DNA of 64,000 bases. Origin: Platanthera guangdongensis. Taxonomy: Eukaryota > Streptophyta > Magnoliopsida > Asparagales > Orchidaceae. Under the pieces are notes generated by a model. The model did no database searches and was not told the DNA's origin. It saw nothing but the letters and a program-made list of their open reading frames with translations. A program made the translations under genes and the position numbers. Shown here piece after piece: positions 46,277 through 57,464 of the stretch (position 1 is its first letter; every line of letters begins with the position of its first letter). The stretch is taken from the NCBI GenBank assembly GCA_039583875.1, contig CM077166.1, forward strand, positions 83,822,564-83,886,563, written 5' to 3'.

Positions 46277-47021
46277 GTTTATGGATACTGATAGTGACTT
46301 AGATGAGTCAGTACCAGAGCAAATAAAAACTGATGGTGATTTCCATTTAAATCCCACCATTAATTTAACTGTTTTGTTGAGAAATTTTGATATTGTATAT
46401 ATGCAATCTCTTCCAGAAGTCTTTACTAAGCCACAATTGGCTATTGTGCCCTACACTTCTCCAATAAGTCCAGCAGTTGCCAAGCAACTCTGTGATAGTT
46501 TTGCTATTCCTGTTGTTGCTCCAACCTCTCTAGTTCTTCCAGAAGATATCTCAGCCCCAAGTTTTGTTATAGATGACTCTCCTATGCCTGATTTGGATGA
46601 GCTAATCCTGGCTGATATTGAAGAGGAGAATAAGGAAGCAGCTGAAAGCTCTGTCCCCATCATTCCTGATTCCTGTACAGTCTCCTCCTCACCTGTTGCT
46701 GAAACTCCAGTTGTTGAAACCTCAACTTCTGCCCATTCTACAGCAAAAGTTGTTATTGATGATAAAGCTTTAAAAGCTTTGGATGCTCTTTATGATAACC
46801 CTCAGGGTTCTGATACTGAAGATGATGAACCTGATGATGATGATGATTCTGATGAAGAAGCCTCCAAGAAGAAAAAGAAAATGTTATCAAAGAAAAGGAA
46901 GGCTCCTCCTCCTCCAGCTACTAAGCCTAATCCCACTGCTGAAACCCCTTATTACATCTTGCACAATGTTACTCCATATAAGGGAATGCCTGCATGGATG
47001 TGGCTATCCAAGGACCAGTAG
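46239..47021 (+). pseudogene. T9 acidic ORF segment
   Basis: About 260 codons starting in the second copy of the 131-bp duplication. The first half is mixed (LNPTINLTVLLRNFDIVYMQ, PYTSPISPAVAKQLCDSFAI). A Ser/Thr/Val-rich linker follows, then a strongly acidic run (TEDDEPDDDDDSDEEA) followed at once by a basic run (KKKKKMLSKKRKAPPPP), then YYILHNVTPYKGMPAWMWL and a TAG. The acidic-basic pair resembles nuclear protein tails, which is composition only. It is likely part of the same downstream protein as its neighbours. Confidence 0.5.
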
Positions 47022-47143
47022 AAGGATAGGAAAAGAAGTAGGAGATATTCTCCTCCCCCAGTTCACAGATACATGAAGGATCCACCTCCTCCTCCTCCTC
47101 CAGCAGCTGGTGCCTCTGGCTCTAGCTCTCAGAGATCTGCCCC

Positions 47144-47638
47144 ATGCAAACTTATCAGAGACAGTTAGGGAGATCCTCTGGAAGCAGCCAACAGAAGCAA
47201 CCATCCTCAGGTAATCAACAACAACAACATCAACATCAGCAACAACAAATATCTGAAGTACAAAAAGCTGACAGTCCTAAAAGGCCATACTCTCCTCCAA
47301 TTCCATTTGAAGATCTTGAAACTGTAAATACTACAAGAATGGCTAGGTACCAGGAGCTAATTGGACTATCTTTGATCAATAAAGCCAAGGCTAAAGGAAA
47401 AGACACATCAGGATTTACAACAATGTCTAAGTATAGAAAAGAAGAACTGAAAAGGTTTGGCAAAGGCAATAAGCTTTTCAATGTTGATGATTATATGAAG
47501 CTCCATCCAGAAACAGTTGTCCCCAGAGCTACATCATTGAATATTATTGGGGCAGCTGACATGACAATGACAAAGGCTCAGGCTTCAGATCCAAAGAGAG
47601 AAATCATCTTCAAAAAGCTAGGAGAAAAGAAAATTTAA
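47144..47638 (+). pseudogene. T9 last ORF segment, Gln-rich
   Basis: About 164 codons: a Gln/Ser-rich start (SSQQKQPSSGNQQQQHQHQQ), then a Lys-rich conserved-looking end (MARYQELIGLSLINKAKAKG, YRKEELKRFGKGNKLFNVDD, MTKAQASDPKREIIFKKLGE) ending at TAA 47636-47638. It is offset by one frame from the acidic segment. The complex end suggests it was once under coding selection. No known domain is claimed. Confidence 0.5.
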
Positions 47639-47849
47639 GACAAACCTATGCAAAAGAAGAAGAAGAAGTAATCCTTATTTTGTTTCATTTCTTTCTGCAA
47701 TTTGTTTTCAAACTGTGCTATTTTGTTTAAACAAAGCCTATGTATATATATATCTGCTGCATGTGTTGGTAATTCTCTGCCAGATATATTTCTTTTCCTG
47801 CTTTGTTTATTTGTTTGTTTATATTTTGAGTCTCTTAGTGACCTCACCC

Positions 47850-47863
47850 AAATAGGGGGAGAT
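47850..47863 (+). other. T9 polypurine tract
   Basis: AAATAGGGGGAGAT directly before the 3' LTR, the typical copia form. A partial look-alike, GGCAGGGGGAGATG, occurs at 45992-46005 inside the downstream ORF region. Confidence 0.9.
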
Positions 47864-49550
47864 TGTTGGATCCCTAGTTGATTTGGGTTAGGTTCACTGA
47901 CTTAGGATGTGACCCATCATGTATATCTAGGGTCAAATTTGTGTCCTAGAGTCTAGGTCAAGTCATTAGGTTCAACATCAGATGGACCAGCTATCATCAA
48001 GACCATCAGAGACTCCAGACTTAGAGGATTTCAAGACTAAGTAAAGTGAGTTCGACGTTCGTCGAACTCAGCTCGACGAAAGGTGTTCGGCGCTCGACGA
48101 TCGTGAGACATTTCTTTGTTCTGAGCTCGACGATCTTTGTTCTCTGTTCGACGAAGACTGAGTTTCTACATCAAGCTAAAGTCAGGACAACTTCAGAATT
48201 TTTCTTAGTCCAGCTTCAAGCTTTGGTCGACGAACTAGATTCTGAGCTCGACGAACTTGGACCTCAAGTTCTCAACTTCTCAGGTTGATGAAGTCAACTT
48301 CTCAGCTTGATGAATTTGGATCTCAGCTCGACAAATGAAGATTGTCAGTTCGATGAAGATTGAAGCAGAATTGACAAGATTCCTTAGAAGACTAAGTGAT
48401 ATTATCTGGTCGATGAAATCATCAAGCTCAGCTCGACGAACTCATCAAGCTCAGCTCGACGAACTCAAGCTCAGCTCGACGAACTCAAACTCAGCTCGAC
48501 GAATTGTGTTCTTCGTTCGACGATTCCAGACTAGGTCTTCTCCAGTTTTCCCGTCCCTTTCTTGGCGATGAATCCTCAGTAATTAATGCCAGATCTTCTC
48601 GGAATGTTACCGTTAGAATGCACATTAATCATGGATTATTACATGCCATTTTTCCATGGGACAGTTAGGGAAATCATTGATTTCCGCTTCCTTCCCAGAC
48701 CAACTGCCATTACTGCTCAACATTCAAATTTCGAATGTTCTTAGTCAGTCAGAAGTCAGAAAAAGAAAAGAAGTAATCAGTAAGAGATACAGGAAGTGAC
48801 ACCAGACACAGACAGTACCAAGAACTCATACAAAAATCTAAAGCTCTACTGCAATCAACCTAAACCAGAGAACAATTTCATCAAGAGGAAGAAGAACAGT
48901 CAATCTCTATCAAGAGTCTTCTTCCTTGAATCCTACATGATAACTTCAGAAGGACAACAAATTAATCTATCTGTCAAAGAAGTTCCTGAAGCAATCTCTG
49001 GTCCAGGCACTCTAGGCCTTTGAAGACCTATCACCCTGAAGCAGTGCTCCAGTTTTCCTGATTCATTCTAGATCTCAGGGGGAGCAAATCTGCTAAAATC
49101 AATCCACAGTCTTCTCAGTTGTTATTGAGAAAGAGAAGACACCATCACCCCGTTTTCCATCTACTGTACAAGGTTTTAATTCCCTTCAAAATTATTCCTG
49201 GTTGCAAGTTTCCTTCCAAAAGACTTGAGATTTTGGTTTTTGAGCACATGAACAAAAGCTCATTGGTGTCAGGCACCTGATCAAAAACCTGAGTGGATTC
49301 CTACCATGGTGGTAGAAGAGTGGATGTACCCAGGTTGGGGAACCACTATAAAATTTCTTGTGTCGTCTGGTTGCCCTTTATTTTTGTTTTGGTTGTGTTG
49401 CTCTGTGATTTATTAGGTTGCTGTGCATATCTTATTATTTGCTTAACTGTTCACTTAGGAATACAACAAAAGTTGTAAAGTTTTTTTTAAGAGAGCACAA
49501 TACTCTATTCACCCCCCTCTAGAGTATTCCAGATCTAACCTGCACTTTCA
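47864..49550 (+). repeat. T9 3' LTR
   Basis: 1687 bp, TGTTGGATCCC to GCACTTTCA. It has the same arrays and TATA candidate (49347-49353) as the 5' LTR, with several CG pairs lost in the palindrome array. After its end, T8 integrase sequence resumes. Confidence 0.95.
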
Positions 49551-51117
49551 CATGGACCATGATATCTCAGACTCAACTTTTTTAGTCGCCGAATCCTAGA
49601 CACGCCTTTGAAGGGTTTGATCTTCAAATATACCCAATCGCCCACCGCGAACTCCACATTCCGGTGCTTGGCATTGTAGTATTTTGCTTGGCGATCCTGG
49701 GCTATCAGTAGTGTCTCGCGGATAGTGCGTATCATCGAGTTCGCTTCATCGACTTCGTTACGCCTATACACTTTGGCTTCGCCTGCTTCTGCCCAAGCTA
49801 ACGGCGTACGACACTTCCGACCATACAGAGCTTCAAATGGTGCCATACCGATGCTCGCTTGGTAGCTGTTGTTGTAGACAAACTCCACAAGATAGAGATG
49901 ATCTTCCCATATCCTACCAAAATCCAGGGCGCACATTCGGAGCATATCCTCCATTGTCCTGTTGGTTCTCTCAGTATGGCCATCCGTTTGGGGATGAAAG
50001 GTCGTACTGAACATCAATTTCGTGCCCAACAGCTGATGGATTAGCCTCCAATCATTCGATGTAAAGCGCCCATCCCGATCGCTCACAATGCTACGAGGAA
50101 CGCCATGTAGCCGTACGATCTGCTCTATATAGAGCTTTGCCAAACTGTCCATTGAATCGTCCCGTTTGTTCGGAAGGAAGTGCGCCACTTTTGTCAACCA
50201 GTCTACAATCACCCAGATTGAATCATTCCCGCGTTGAGATCTCGGCAACCCGTGCACGAAATCCATTGAAATATCAGCAAATTTTTATTCTGGAATTGGC
50301 AACGATTTCAAAAACCCGCCAGGCTTCTGTCATTCCGCCTTTACCAAAGCACAAGTCTAGCATTTGGCTACATAATGAGCGATATCGTTCTTCAGTACTG
50401 GCCACCAAAACAGCTTCTTCATGTCCCTGAACATCTTTGTGCTCCCAGGGTGAATTGAGTACTTCGTAAAGTGAGCTTCGTACATCAACTCTTCTCGTAA
50501 TTTACCCATACTCGGGACGCACAACCAACCCTCTTTCCGCAAAAGGTTGTCATCCCAGGAGAAGTTTCCCTCTGGCCCATCCTTTGCATAGCGTTGGAGA
50601 CTTTCATCCAGCTTCGTTGCTCATCGAATCCTATCCGCAAGGTCATATTGCACCTCTGTCCAGTTCAGACATGCATTGGTCGAGGAATTCTTGTCAACAC
50701 AAGAAATCTCCATTGCTTCCAGCTCCTGGATTAGACGTTCATCGTGCCTCTGCAACCAAGTTGCCCTTGTCGGAGCCCTCCGACTCAAGGCATCAGCGAC
50801 CACATTTCCCTTACGGGGAGTATAATGAATCGCAAAGGTGTAGTCCCCAAGGAACTCCAGCTAACTTCGTTGTTGCATATTCTGGTCCTTCTGCTGCAAC
50901 AAATACTTTAGGCTCTTGTGGTCCGTATAGATATCCACTTTCACGCCATACGGATAATGCCGCCATAACTTTAGTGCAAAGATCACCGCCTCCAACTCTA
51001 AGTCGTGGATGTGATAATTTCGCTCATGTACCTTCAACTGGTGTGAGCCATAAGCAATCACTTTACCATTTTCCATAAGAACGCAACCTAAGCCACTTCC
51101 GGAAGCATCACTATAGA
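49551..51117 (-). pseudogene. pol: T8 pol middle: RNase H to integrase, several stops
   Basis: Continues T8 pol upstream of T9. From the right: RNase H starting at the T10 boundary ([45 protein letters not shown]), a TAG at a conserved Trp position near 50862, [16 protein letters not shown], a stop after LADRIR at 50621-50623, the HHCC region ([17 protein letters not shown] ... AHYVAKC-stop-TC), two more stops between 50270 and 50356, then an open integrase core 50266-49551 ([41 protein letters not shown]) to YHGP, where T9 interrupts. Stops fall mainly at Gln, Trp or Cys positions. Close relative of T3/T10 by sequence, with a different LTR. Confidence 0.9.
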
Positions 51118-53431
51118 TGTAACACCCCCTATCCGTCGCATAACATATAGTAGTAGGTCCGGCCGGGGCCCGACGCCATATACTACAGACAGACCGGGTG
51201 GTTACTTATGGAAACCATCCAACCAATCAACGTGCTACACAGAGCATTCTAGCGGAAGCAGTTTATAAAAGTTGCAAATAAGAACCCAGCACTAAAGCAT
51301 GAATGTCCACTAACCAAAAATAGGAATGTATACAAAATACCAACATAAGCCTCAAGGCCTTACAAAATGTTTCACTTGATATTACATGATTTACAAACCA
51401 CGACACGCAGGCCGGTCATACATGAATAAAACAGTAAACACTTCCAATTGGGCCTTCGAGGGCCGGCTTCGCAAAAAGGGCTTTAGCCCGCTATTGACCG
51501 CTTGGTCCAGCAGCACCTGCAAGCAACATACCACCACACGGTGGCAAAACAAGGCAACGGTCAGCAATGCTGACCAAATTATAACGATTCCGCCCCCAAC
51601 TCGGGGAGGCGATGCTCCTTCCCTGCATTTCATTAGCATAAGCGAGCAATATATATATTCAGCCATTGCATCACAAACGTTGGCTCGCACGGCCATATGC
51701 CCCGTGCTCTCAGGGCACATTCTCGGTGAACCGGTCGATGTCATGATAATTTAATCCATAGACATTCCGGACTCACCACCGCCATTTAGACGGCCAAACC
51801 TATGAGCAATTTGACTTCCTGGCCTGGGTCATGACAATTTAAGCCATCGACCGCCAAAGACCCTAATCTATGCCAACGGCAAGTGCCACGTGCCTTTAGG
51901 TCTCTTTAACCGAACGACATAGAACTGGTACGGTTCCATCTAACCCGTGCTCACATCGCAATGACAATTTAAGCCATTTGCGCGGGTCAAACTTCCGCCG
52001 AGTCCCATTTCCATCACAAGTCACATAACCCGGTTATGTTCAAGTTGGCTCTCAGGCCACCAAGTTGGCAAGATCTCGTATCCGCCCAGTTTTCTGGGTG
52101 CACCTTTGGGTTAGTCCCCAAGGCTCCCTGATGCAATCTACCACGTAGACAACCCGAAAAACAATCAATAGCACGGAGTCTTCTTTGGCATTTATGCAAT
52201 GCAACATCACCGATCCAGACCAACATGTCCGGGTAGGCTTCACATATCATGCCTATGTCCGTTCTCGCTTACGGACTCTAAACAACGGGGACTACACATA
52301 TCTACCCGAAGGAACGCCTCCAACTCTCCGCAAACTCGCGAGAGCGGGCTTCCTATGCAAAGAAAGAGAGCTACTCATGCTCAAGATGAGGATCGTTACC
52401 CTAGCGTTCCTCTTTGGCGCCATTGAAAAGTAAGCGGATGAAAAGCACCGCACTAGCTTTGCCTCCGTGGATCCGAAGTCGGCTCGCGATTCGGAGCTTC
52501 GAAGCTCCTCCAATGGCCGGATCTAGCTCCTTCTTCCTTCCTTGGCTCTCCTCTCTCTCTAAGGTTTTAGAAAGATAATAACTTATGAAAAGTGAGGGTT
52601 TCTAAGTCCAATCCCGAGTATATCCCTTCAGGAACAACCCCCAGCCATTGGATCCCAAAAATAAAGAAACGAACGGCTTTGATTCGGGACTGAAATGCCC
52701 AATCTGGACCGCACACGGCCTGGCACACGCCCGTGTACAGGGTCGTGTGCCTCATTCACCGTCAAAACAGGCTCGCCTGGAACCTCACACGGGTATCGAA
52801 CACGCCCGTGTTCGACCTGACACTCCCGTGTTCCACCTGACATGGCGGTGTAGCCGGTCGTGTACCCCCATCATTTTTCCCCGAAAATAACCCGAGCACT
52901 GCACGGGTTCTAGGACACGCCCGTGTCCTTACCCGTGTCACCTCAACACGCCTGGACCCCAGGCTGTGTACACGGTCTCGACACTCGACACTTCGTGGAG
53001 CGAAGATCATCAACCTGATGACACGACCTTGGACACGCCCATGTCCTAGGCCGTGTGCCTTGTCTCGACACAATGTCGAGACCAAAGTGTCGACTTCCCG
53101 GGACGAGTGTTGTTACGGGTTGACACGCCCTGCGACACGCCCGTGTCGCAGGCCGTGTGCCATGTCTCGACACTTCGTCGAACGTAGAGTGTCGACTTCG
53201 CGGGCTAAGTGTCGACACGGGTCGACACGCCCTGCGACACGCCCGTGTCGCAGGCCGTGTGCCCAGTCTCGACACAATGTCGAGACCAAAGTGTCGACTT
53301 CCCGGCTGAGTGTCGACACAAGCTTGACACGCCCTGGGACACGCCCGTGTCCCAGGCCGTGTGCCTACAGCCAGAACCCAAAACTGGCCCAAAACGTCCC
53401 CCATCGCTCCTTTGAGTTTCGGGGAGTTACA
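51118..53431 (-). repeat. T10 3' LTR
   Basis: 2314 bp. Plus strand begins TGTAACACCCCCTATCC and ends GGGGAGTTACA; it is the reverse complement of the T3 LTR layout throughout, but visibly diverged. The palindrome array is at about 52700-53370. ATAGA (51113-51117) before it is the expected TSD; the partner is outside the window. Confidence 0.9.
52700..53370. repeat. Palindrome array in T10 LTR
   Basis: GACACGCCCGTGTC cores followed by GGCCGTGTGCC and by CTCGACAC...GTGTCGAC words. It corresponds to the T3 array, but here TCGTCGA has largely become CTCGACACTTCGTCG or GTGTCGACTTC. The array is collinear with T3's while its spacer words have changed. Confidence 0.85.
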
Positions 53432-53447
53432 ACTCTCCCCCTCTTAA
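53432..53447 (-). other. T10 polypurine tract
   Basis: Minus strand TTTAAGAGGGGGAGAGTT directly before the 3' LTR. Confidence 0.8.
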
Positions 53448-55315
53448 AAGAATTTCGTCCTCGAAATTATATAAAGGAAAGACATGTACAAAACCAAAAT
53501 TTGTACCTGAGCGGAACAACTCTGGATATTTGTCAAGCATAGTCTGCTCTCGCTCCCAAGAGAGCTCCTCACGACCGCAATTGTCCCACCGGACCTTGAC
53601 CATCCTGATCTCTTTATTGCGTAGCCGCTTGACCTCCGAGTCCTCAATCCGCACGGGCTTGACCTTTGTTGTCAGCCCACTATCCACTGGCACTTGATCA
53701 ACCGCGATCACTTGCGTAGGCTCTTGCACCGCCTTCCGAAGCACCGAAATGTGGAATACATCATGTAAACCACTAAGCTCCACTGAAAGCTTCAACCGAT
53801 AGGCCGCTTCACCAACTCGCTCCAGAACCTCAAACGGTCCAAGGTACCTCGGGCTTAGCTTTTTCAACCGCCGTACCCGCGAGACACCCTTGAACGGCTT
53901 GATCTTTAAGTATACATAATCACCCACAGCGAACTCCACGTTCCTGTGCTTGGCATTATAGTACTTTGCTTGCCGGTCCTGAGCGATAAGCAACCTCTCC
54001 CGAATAGTTCTCACCAAAGAAGTAGCATCCTCCACTTCCGATCGCTTATAAAACTTTTACTCACCCGTTTCTAACCAATACAACGACGTGCGACATTTTC
54101 TACCATATAGGGCCTCGAAGGGCGCCATTTGAATACTCGCTTGGTAGCTGTTATTGTATGCGAACTCCACCAAATAAAGGTGGTCTTCCCATTGCTTTCC
54201 AAAATCCAAGACACACATGCGGAGCATGTCTTCCGTAGTTCTATTAACCCTCTCGGTCTGCCCATCCGTTTGCGGATGGAAGGCTGTGCTGAATTTCAAC
54301 TTTGTTCCCAACATTTGTTGCACTAGCCTCCAATCATTGGACGTGAACCGCCCATCTCGGTCACTCACGATGCTGCGGGGCACACCATGAAGCCGTACTA
54401 TGTTATCCACATAAAGTTTTGCCAACTTCTCCACCGGATCATCCTTCCTATGCGGAATAAAATGCGACACCTTCGTTAATCGATCAACAACCACCCAAAT
54501 GGCGTCGTTCCCCTTCTGCGACCTTGGCAAACCGTGCACAAAGTACATAGAGATGTCGTCAAATTTCCACTCCGGAATAGGCAAGGACTTAAGAAATCCT
54601 CCCGGCTTTTGGCACTCCGCCTTTACCAAGGCGCAAGTTTGGCACTTTGCTACGTATAGCGCCACATCCTTCTTCAAACCCGACCACCAAAACAGCTTCT
54701 TCACATCACGGTACATCTTCGTGCTCCCCGGGTGAATCGAGTACTTGGTATGGTGTGCCTCGTACAACAACTCCACCCGTAAATTGCCCACACTTGGGAC
54801 GCACAGACGACCGTCTTTCCAAAGTAATCCATCCTCCACGACGAATTGGGAATTTGACCCATCCAGAGCCTCTACCATGAACTGCTTCATAAGAGCATCC
54901 ATATCCAAAGCCTGCCGAATACGATCAGCCAGGTCATATTGGACTTCAGTCCAATTCAGAACTGCTTCAGCACTTGATTGCTTGTCCACACAAACAATCT
55001 CCAATGCCTCCAACTCCCGCACCAACCGCTCATCATGCACCGATAGCCAATTGGCTTGAGCTGGGGCTCGGCGACTCAGCGCGTCCGCAACCGCATTCCC
55101 TTTGCCAGACACGTAGTGGATCTTGAATGTATAGTCCCCCTGGAACTCCATCCATCTACGCTGCCGCATATTTAGATCTTTCTGATCAATAAGATACTTC
55201 AGGCTCTTGTGATCGGTGTAGATATCAATCTTCACACCGTACAAGTAGTGTCTCCACAGCTTCAAGGCAAAAATCACGGCAGCTAACTCCAAGTCATGGA
55301 CCGGATAGTTCCTTT

Positions 55316-55320
55316 CATGC
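55316..55320. repeat. Target-site duplication of T11, left copy (CATGC)
   Basis: CATGC before the T11 left end; the same bases follow the right end at 63527-63531. The site is inside the RNase H codons Val-His-Glu of T10. Confidence 0.95.
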
Positions 55321-56307
55321 TGATGGTTAAAACTCCAAAATTATTTACGGTCACGCGGCGACCCGGCGGTTTTATTTGAGAAAAAAGGCGGAAGTGATTT
55401 TATTTAAGAAAACGGGGCGCGCGTATTTATTTATTTTGGATATAAAAAGGTGTGATCGAGTTTTAACGAAAGGAGGCAAGTGCACCTATCGTGAGTAGTA
55501 CAGGATATTCCGGGTGGAATATCGAGGTCGTATTGTTCTCGGGTCCGGTTCGATTATTTCTACTCTTCCCTGGAGGGGACTATTATTTTACCGATAATTA
55601 TCTTGTCGGGATATTTTTATATATAATAAAAAGCAGAAAATGACAGAAAGAAAAATGAAAGCATGAAAAGAAAAGCAATAAGGTGGTGCCGATGAAGAGC
55701 TTAGCTCGATGGCACCGAGAAAACAATTGAACTAAAATAGACTTTAAATAAAAAGAGCTCCTAAATTTCTAATTAATTAAGGCGGAGACTTGGCCGTGGA
55801 GGTTCCACTAAAATGAGCTCACCTATCTCTAGGACTATCGCTCACCTAAACGCTAAGACTATTCGACCGAACGTTAGTCCGACGAAGGATTCCTCTTAAC
55901 GCCCGCATTACGCTAAGAACCCCGCTATTGGGTGGGGAACCCAATCCGGTAGAGTTGGCGCGCCTCCTCTCTCGAGGGTTAGTGCGGAACTCTCTTTGCC
56001 AAGGGGTGATCTGTCCATACGCACGGCCTCTTGGCGAGCGTATGGAAAACGGAAATAGGGCCCACACATCGATATGTGGTCCTACGCGTCGTTAACCCCG
56101 GGCAAACCTTAAGTACTTTTAATTAATTAGAAAAATAAGACCTTTAATTATTTTAAGCTATTTTATCTGTCCCAATGCTCTTCGATACCGAGGGCTAAGA
56201 ACGGTTAGCCACTCATCGGAATGGGGACGGCTTGCGGGAAAAGCAGAAAAAAAAGCAGAAAAAGAAAGCAGTAAATGAAAGCAGTAAAATGAAAGCAGAA
56301 AATTGCA

Positions 56308-56466
56308 AGTCCTACTCAAACGAGTAGGACTGAAGAAAGCAGTAAATTGCGAGTCCCGGCGCAAACGCGTGGGCGGGAGAAATTAAAGCAGTAAAACGCA
56401 GACACGCAAGTCCTACTCAAATGAGTAGGAGAAAATAAATGCGGGTCCTACTCAACCGAGTAGGAC
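56308..56466. repeat. Hairpin series CCTACTCAAxxGAGTAGG in T11 LTR
   Basis: Three hairpins at 56308-56331, 56409-56430 and about 56445-56466: ten-base stems AGTCCTACTC/GAGTAGGACT with an AAAC, AAAT or AACC loop. They are repeated in the right LTR 5345 bases on (first at 61653). Looser relatives with GAGTAGGCGG follow to about 56650. Confidence 0.88.
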
Positions 56467-56708
56467 AAAATAAATGCAATGCACGCACACACTCTCTCGA
56501 CATAAATGAAAACACACGCACTCTACTGAAACGAAATCCAGCCATTAAACTCAAGTGAGTAGGCGGAAAAAAGGAAAACTACGAACTCACGCACTCTACA
56601 GAAAGTAAAATAAGCAGGCGCCATTTAACTCTTAACGAGTAGGCGGAAATAAATGCGCACAAGTACAGAAATGGAAAAAAACTAAGTTACCTAAAAATGA
56701 AAACAACT

Positions 56709-56856
56709 GCATTTCTACCGCTAGAATGCGGTAGAAATGCATAAAAAGCCAAAATAAAAATTAAACGGGAAGAAAGTTTTGCAAATAAATGCAAAAATGC
56801 AAGTGCTCGAAAAATAAAAACGAATACATTTCTACCGCTAGAATGCGGTAGAAATG
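56709..56856. repeat. Two perfect hairpins TTTCTACCGC...GCGGTAGAAA in T11 LTR
   Basis: GCATTTCTACCGC, TAGAAT loop, GCGGTAGAAATGC (13-base stem) at 56709-56740, and the same with a 12-base stem at 56827-56856. Both recur in the right LTR; the first copy there has a single stem mismatch. Confidence 0.92.
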
Positions 56857-57464
56857 CATAAAAAGAGAACGGAAAAATTAAATAAGGAAAAAGTTAAAAT
56901 GAAAAACTAAGTGCGAGAAAAATTAAAACGACTATATTATCATTCCTATAACTCCGTAAAAATGCTAAAAAAGTGCGAATAAAGGAAAAAGAACGAAAAA
57001 GTTTTACAAAAAATAAAAAGCCAAGTTAAACAAAAAGGAAAAACACTTTGAAAACAATTTTTTACGGGTTTATAACAATGAAATAAAAAGCTATAAAAAA
57101 AACTAAGTTAACCAAAACAAGTAAGAAAATGAAAACATAAAAGTAAATAAACTATACTCATACACTCACACACCCTTAGGAAAGAACGAAAAAACAAAGT
57201 TGAAACAAAGCATAAATAAGATTGTATAAGAGAGGGGCACATGGATGCATTCCAAAACCATGAAATGGGAAAAAATCTACATTTTTATTAAGTCTAAAAA
57301 CGATTACAAAGCTAATACAAAAAAAGGAAAGAGAGAGGGAGAAAATCCCTTACAAGGGCCTTGGAAGCAATCCAGCAGCATTTCCCCTATACAAAATGGT
57401 ACCCAAAAGGGGAACAGGAATTCAGAGCAGAACCTCTGAATTTATAGAAAAAATTTACATGGGT

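Larger units (their letters stand above)
37155..49550 (+). mobile_element. T9: SIRE-type Ty1/copia element
   Basis: A 12.4-kb element: LTR 37155-38843, primer site, gag, PR-INT-RT-RH in copia order, a further ORF region of about 3 kb, polypurine tract and LTR 47864-49550. Large size, a long gag tail with coiled-coil-like sequence and extra ORFs between RNase H and the 3' LTR are features of the SIRE/Maximus lineage. All long ORFs have stops or frameshifts. Flanks do not match as a TSD (TTCCC on the left, CATGG on the right). Confidence 0.93.
53427..55320 (-). pseudogene. pol: T10 pol C-terminal two thirds: RNase H end, integrase, chromodomain
   Basis: Frame open from the T11 boundary: HERNY...[42 protein letters not shown] zinc region ([18 protein letters not shown] ... 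[13 protein letters not shown]) near 54640-54770; integrase core marks [25 protein letters not shown] and [14 protein letters not shown]; a TAA at 54057-54059 replacing a residue of the ETGE-KFYKRSE linker; then [18 protein letters not shown] (53790-53850), [13 protein letters not shown] and the chromodomain-like MVKVRWDN...LSWERE, ending near 53427. As in T3, the last codons read through the polypurine tract and end on the TAA inside the LTR terminal TGTAAC. Apart from the single stop it is intact. Confidence 0.93.

Noticed and set aside
44650..47638. A true viral envelope gene
   Set aside because: No signal peptide, cysteine pattern or membrane anchor is visible; only the position is env-like.
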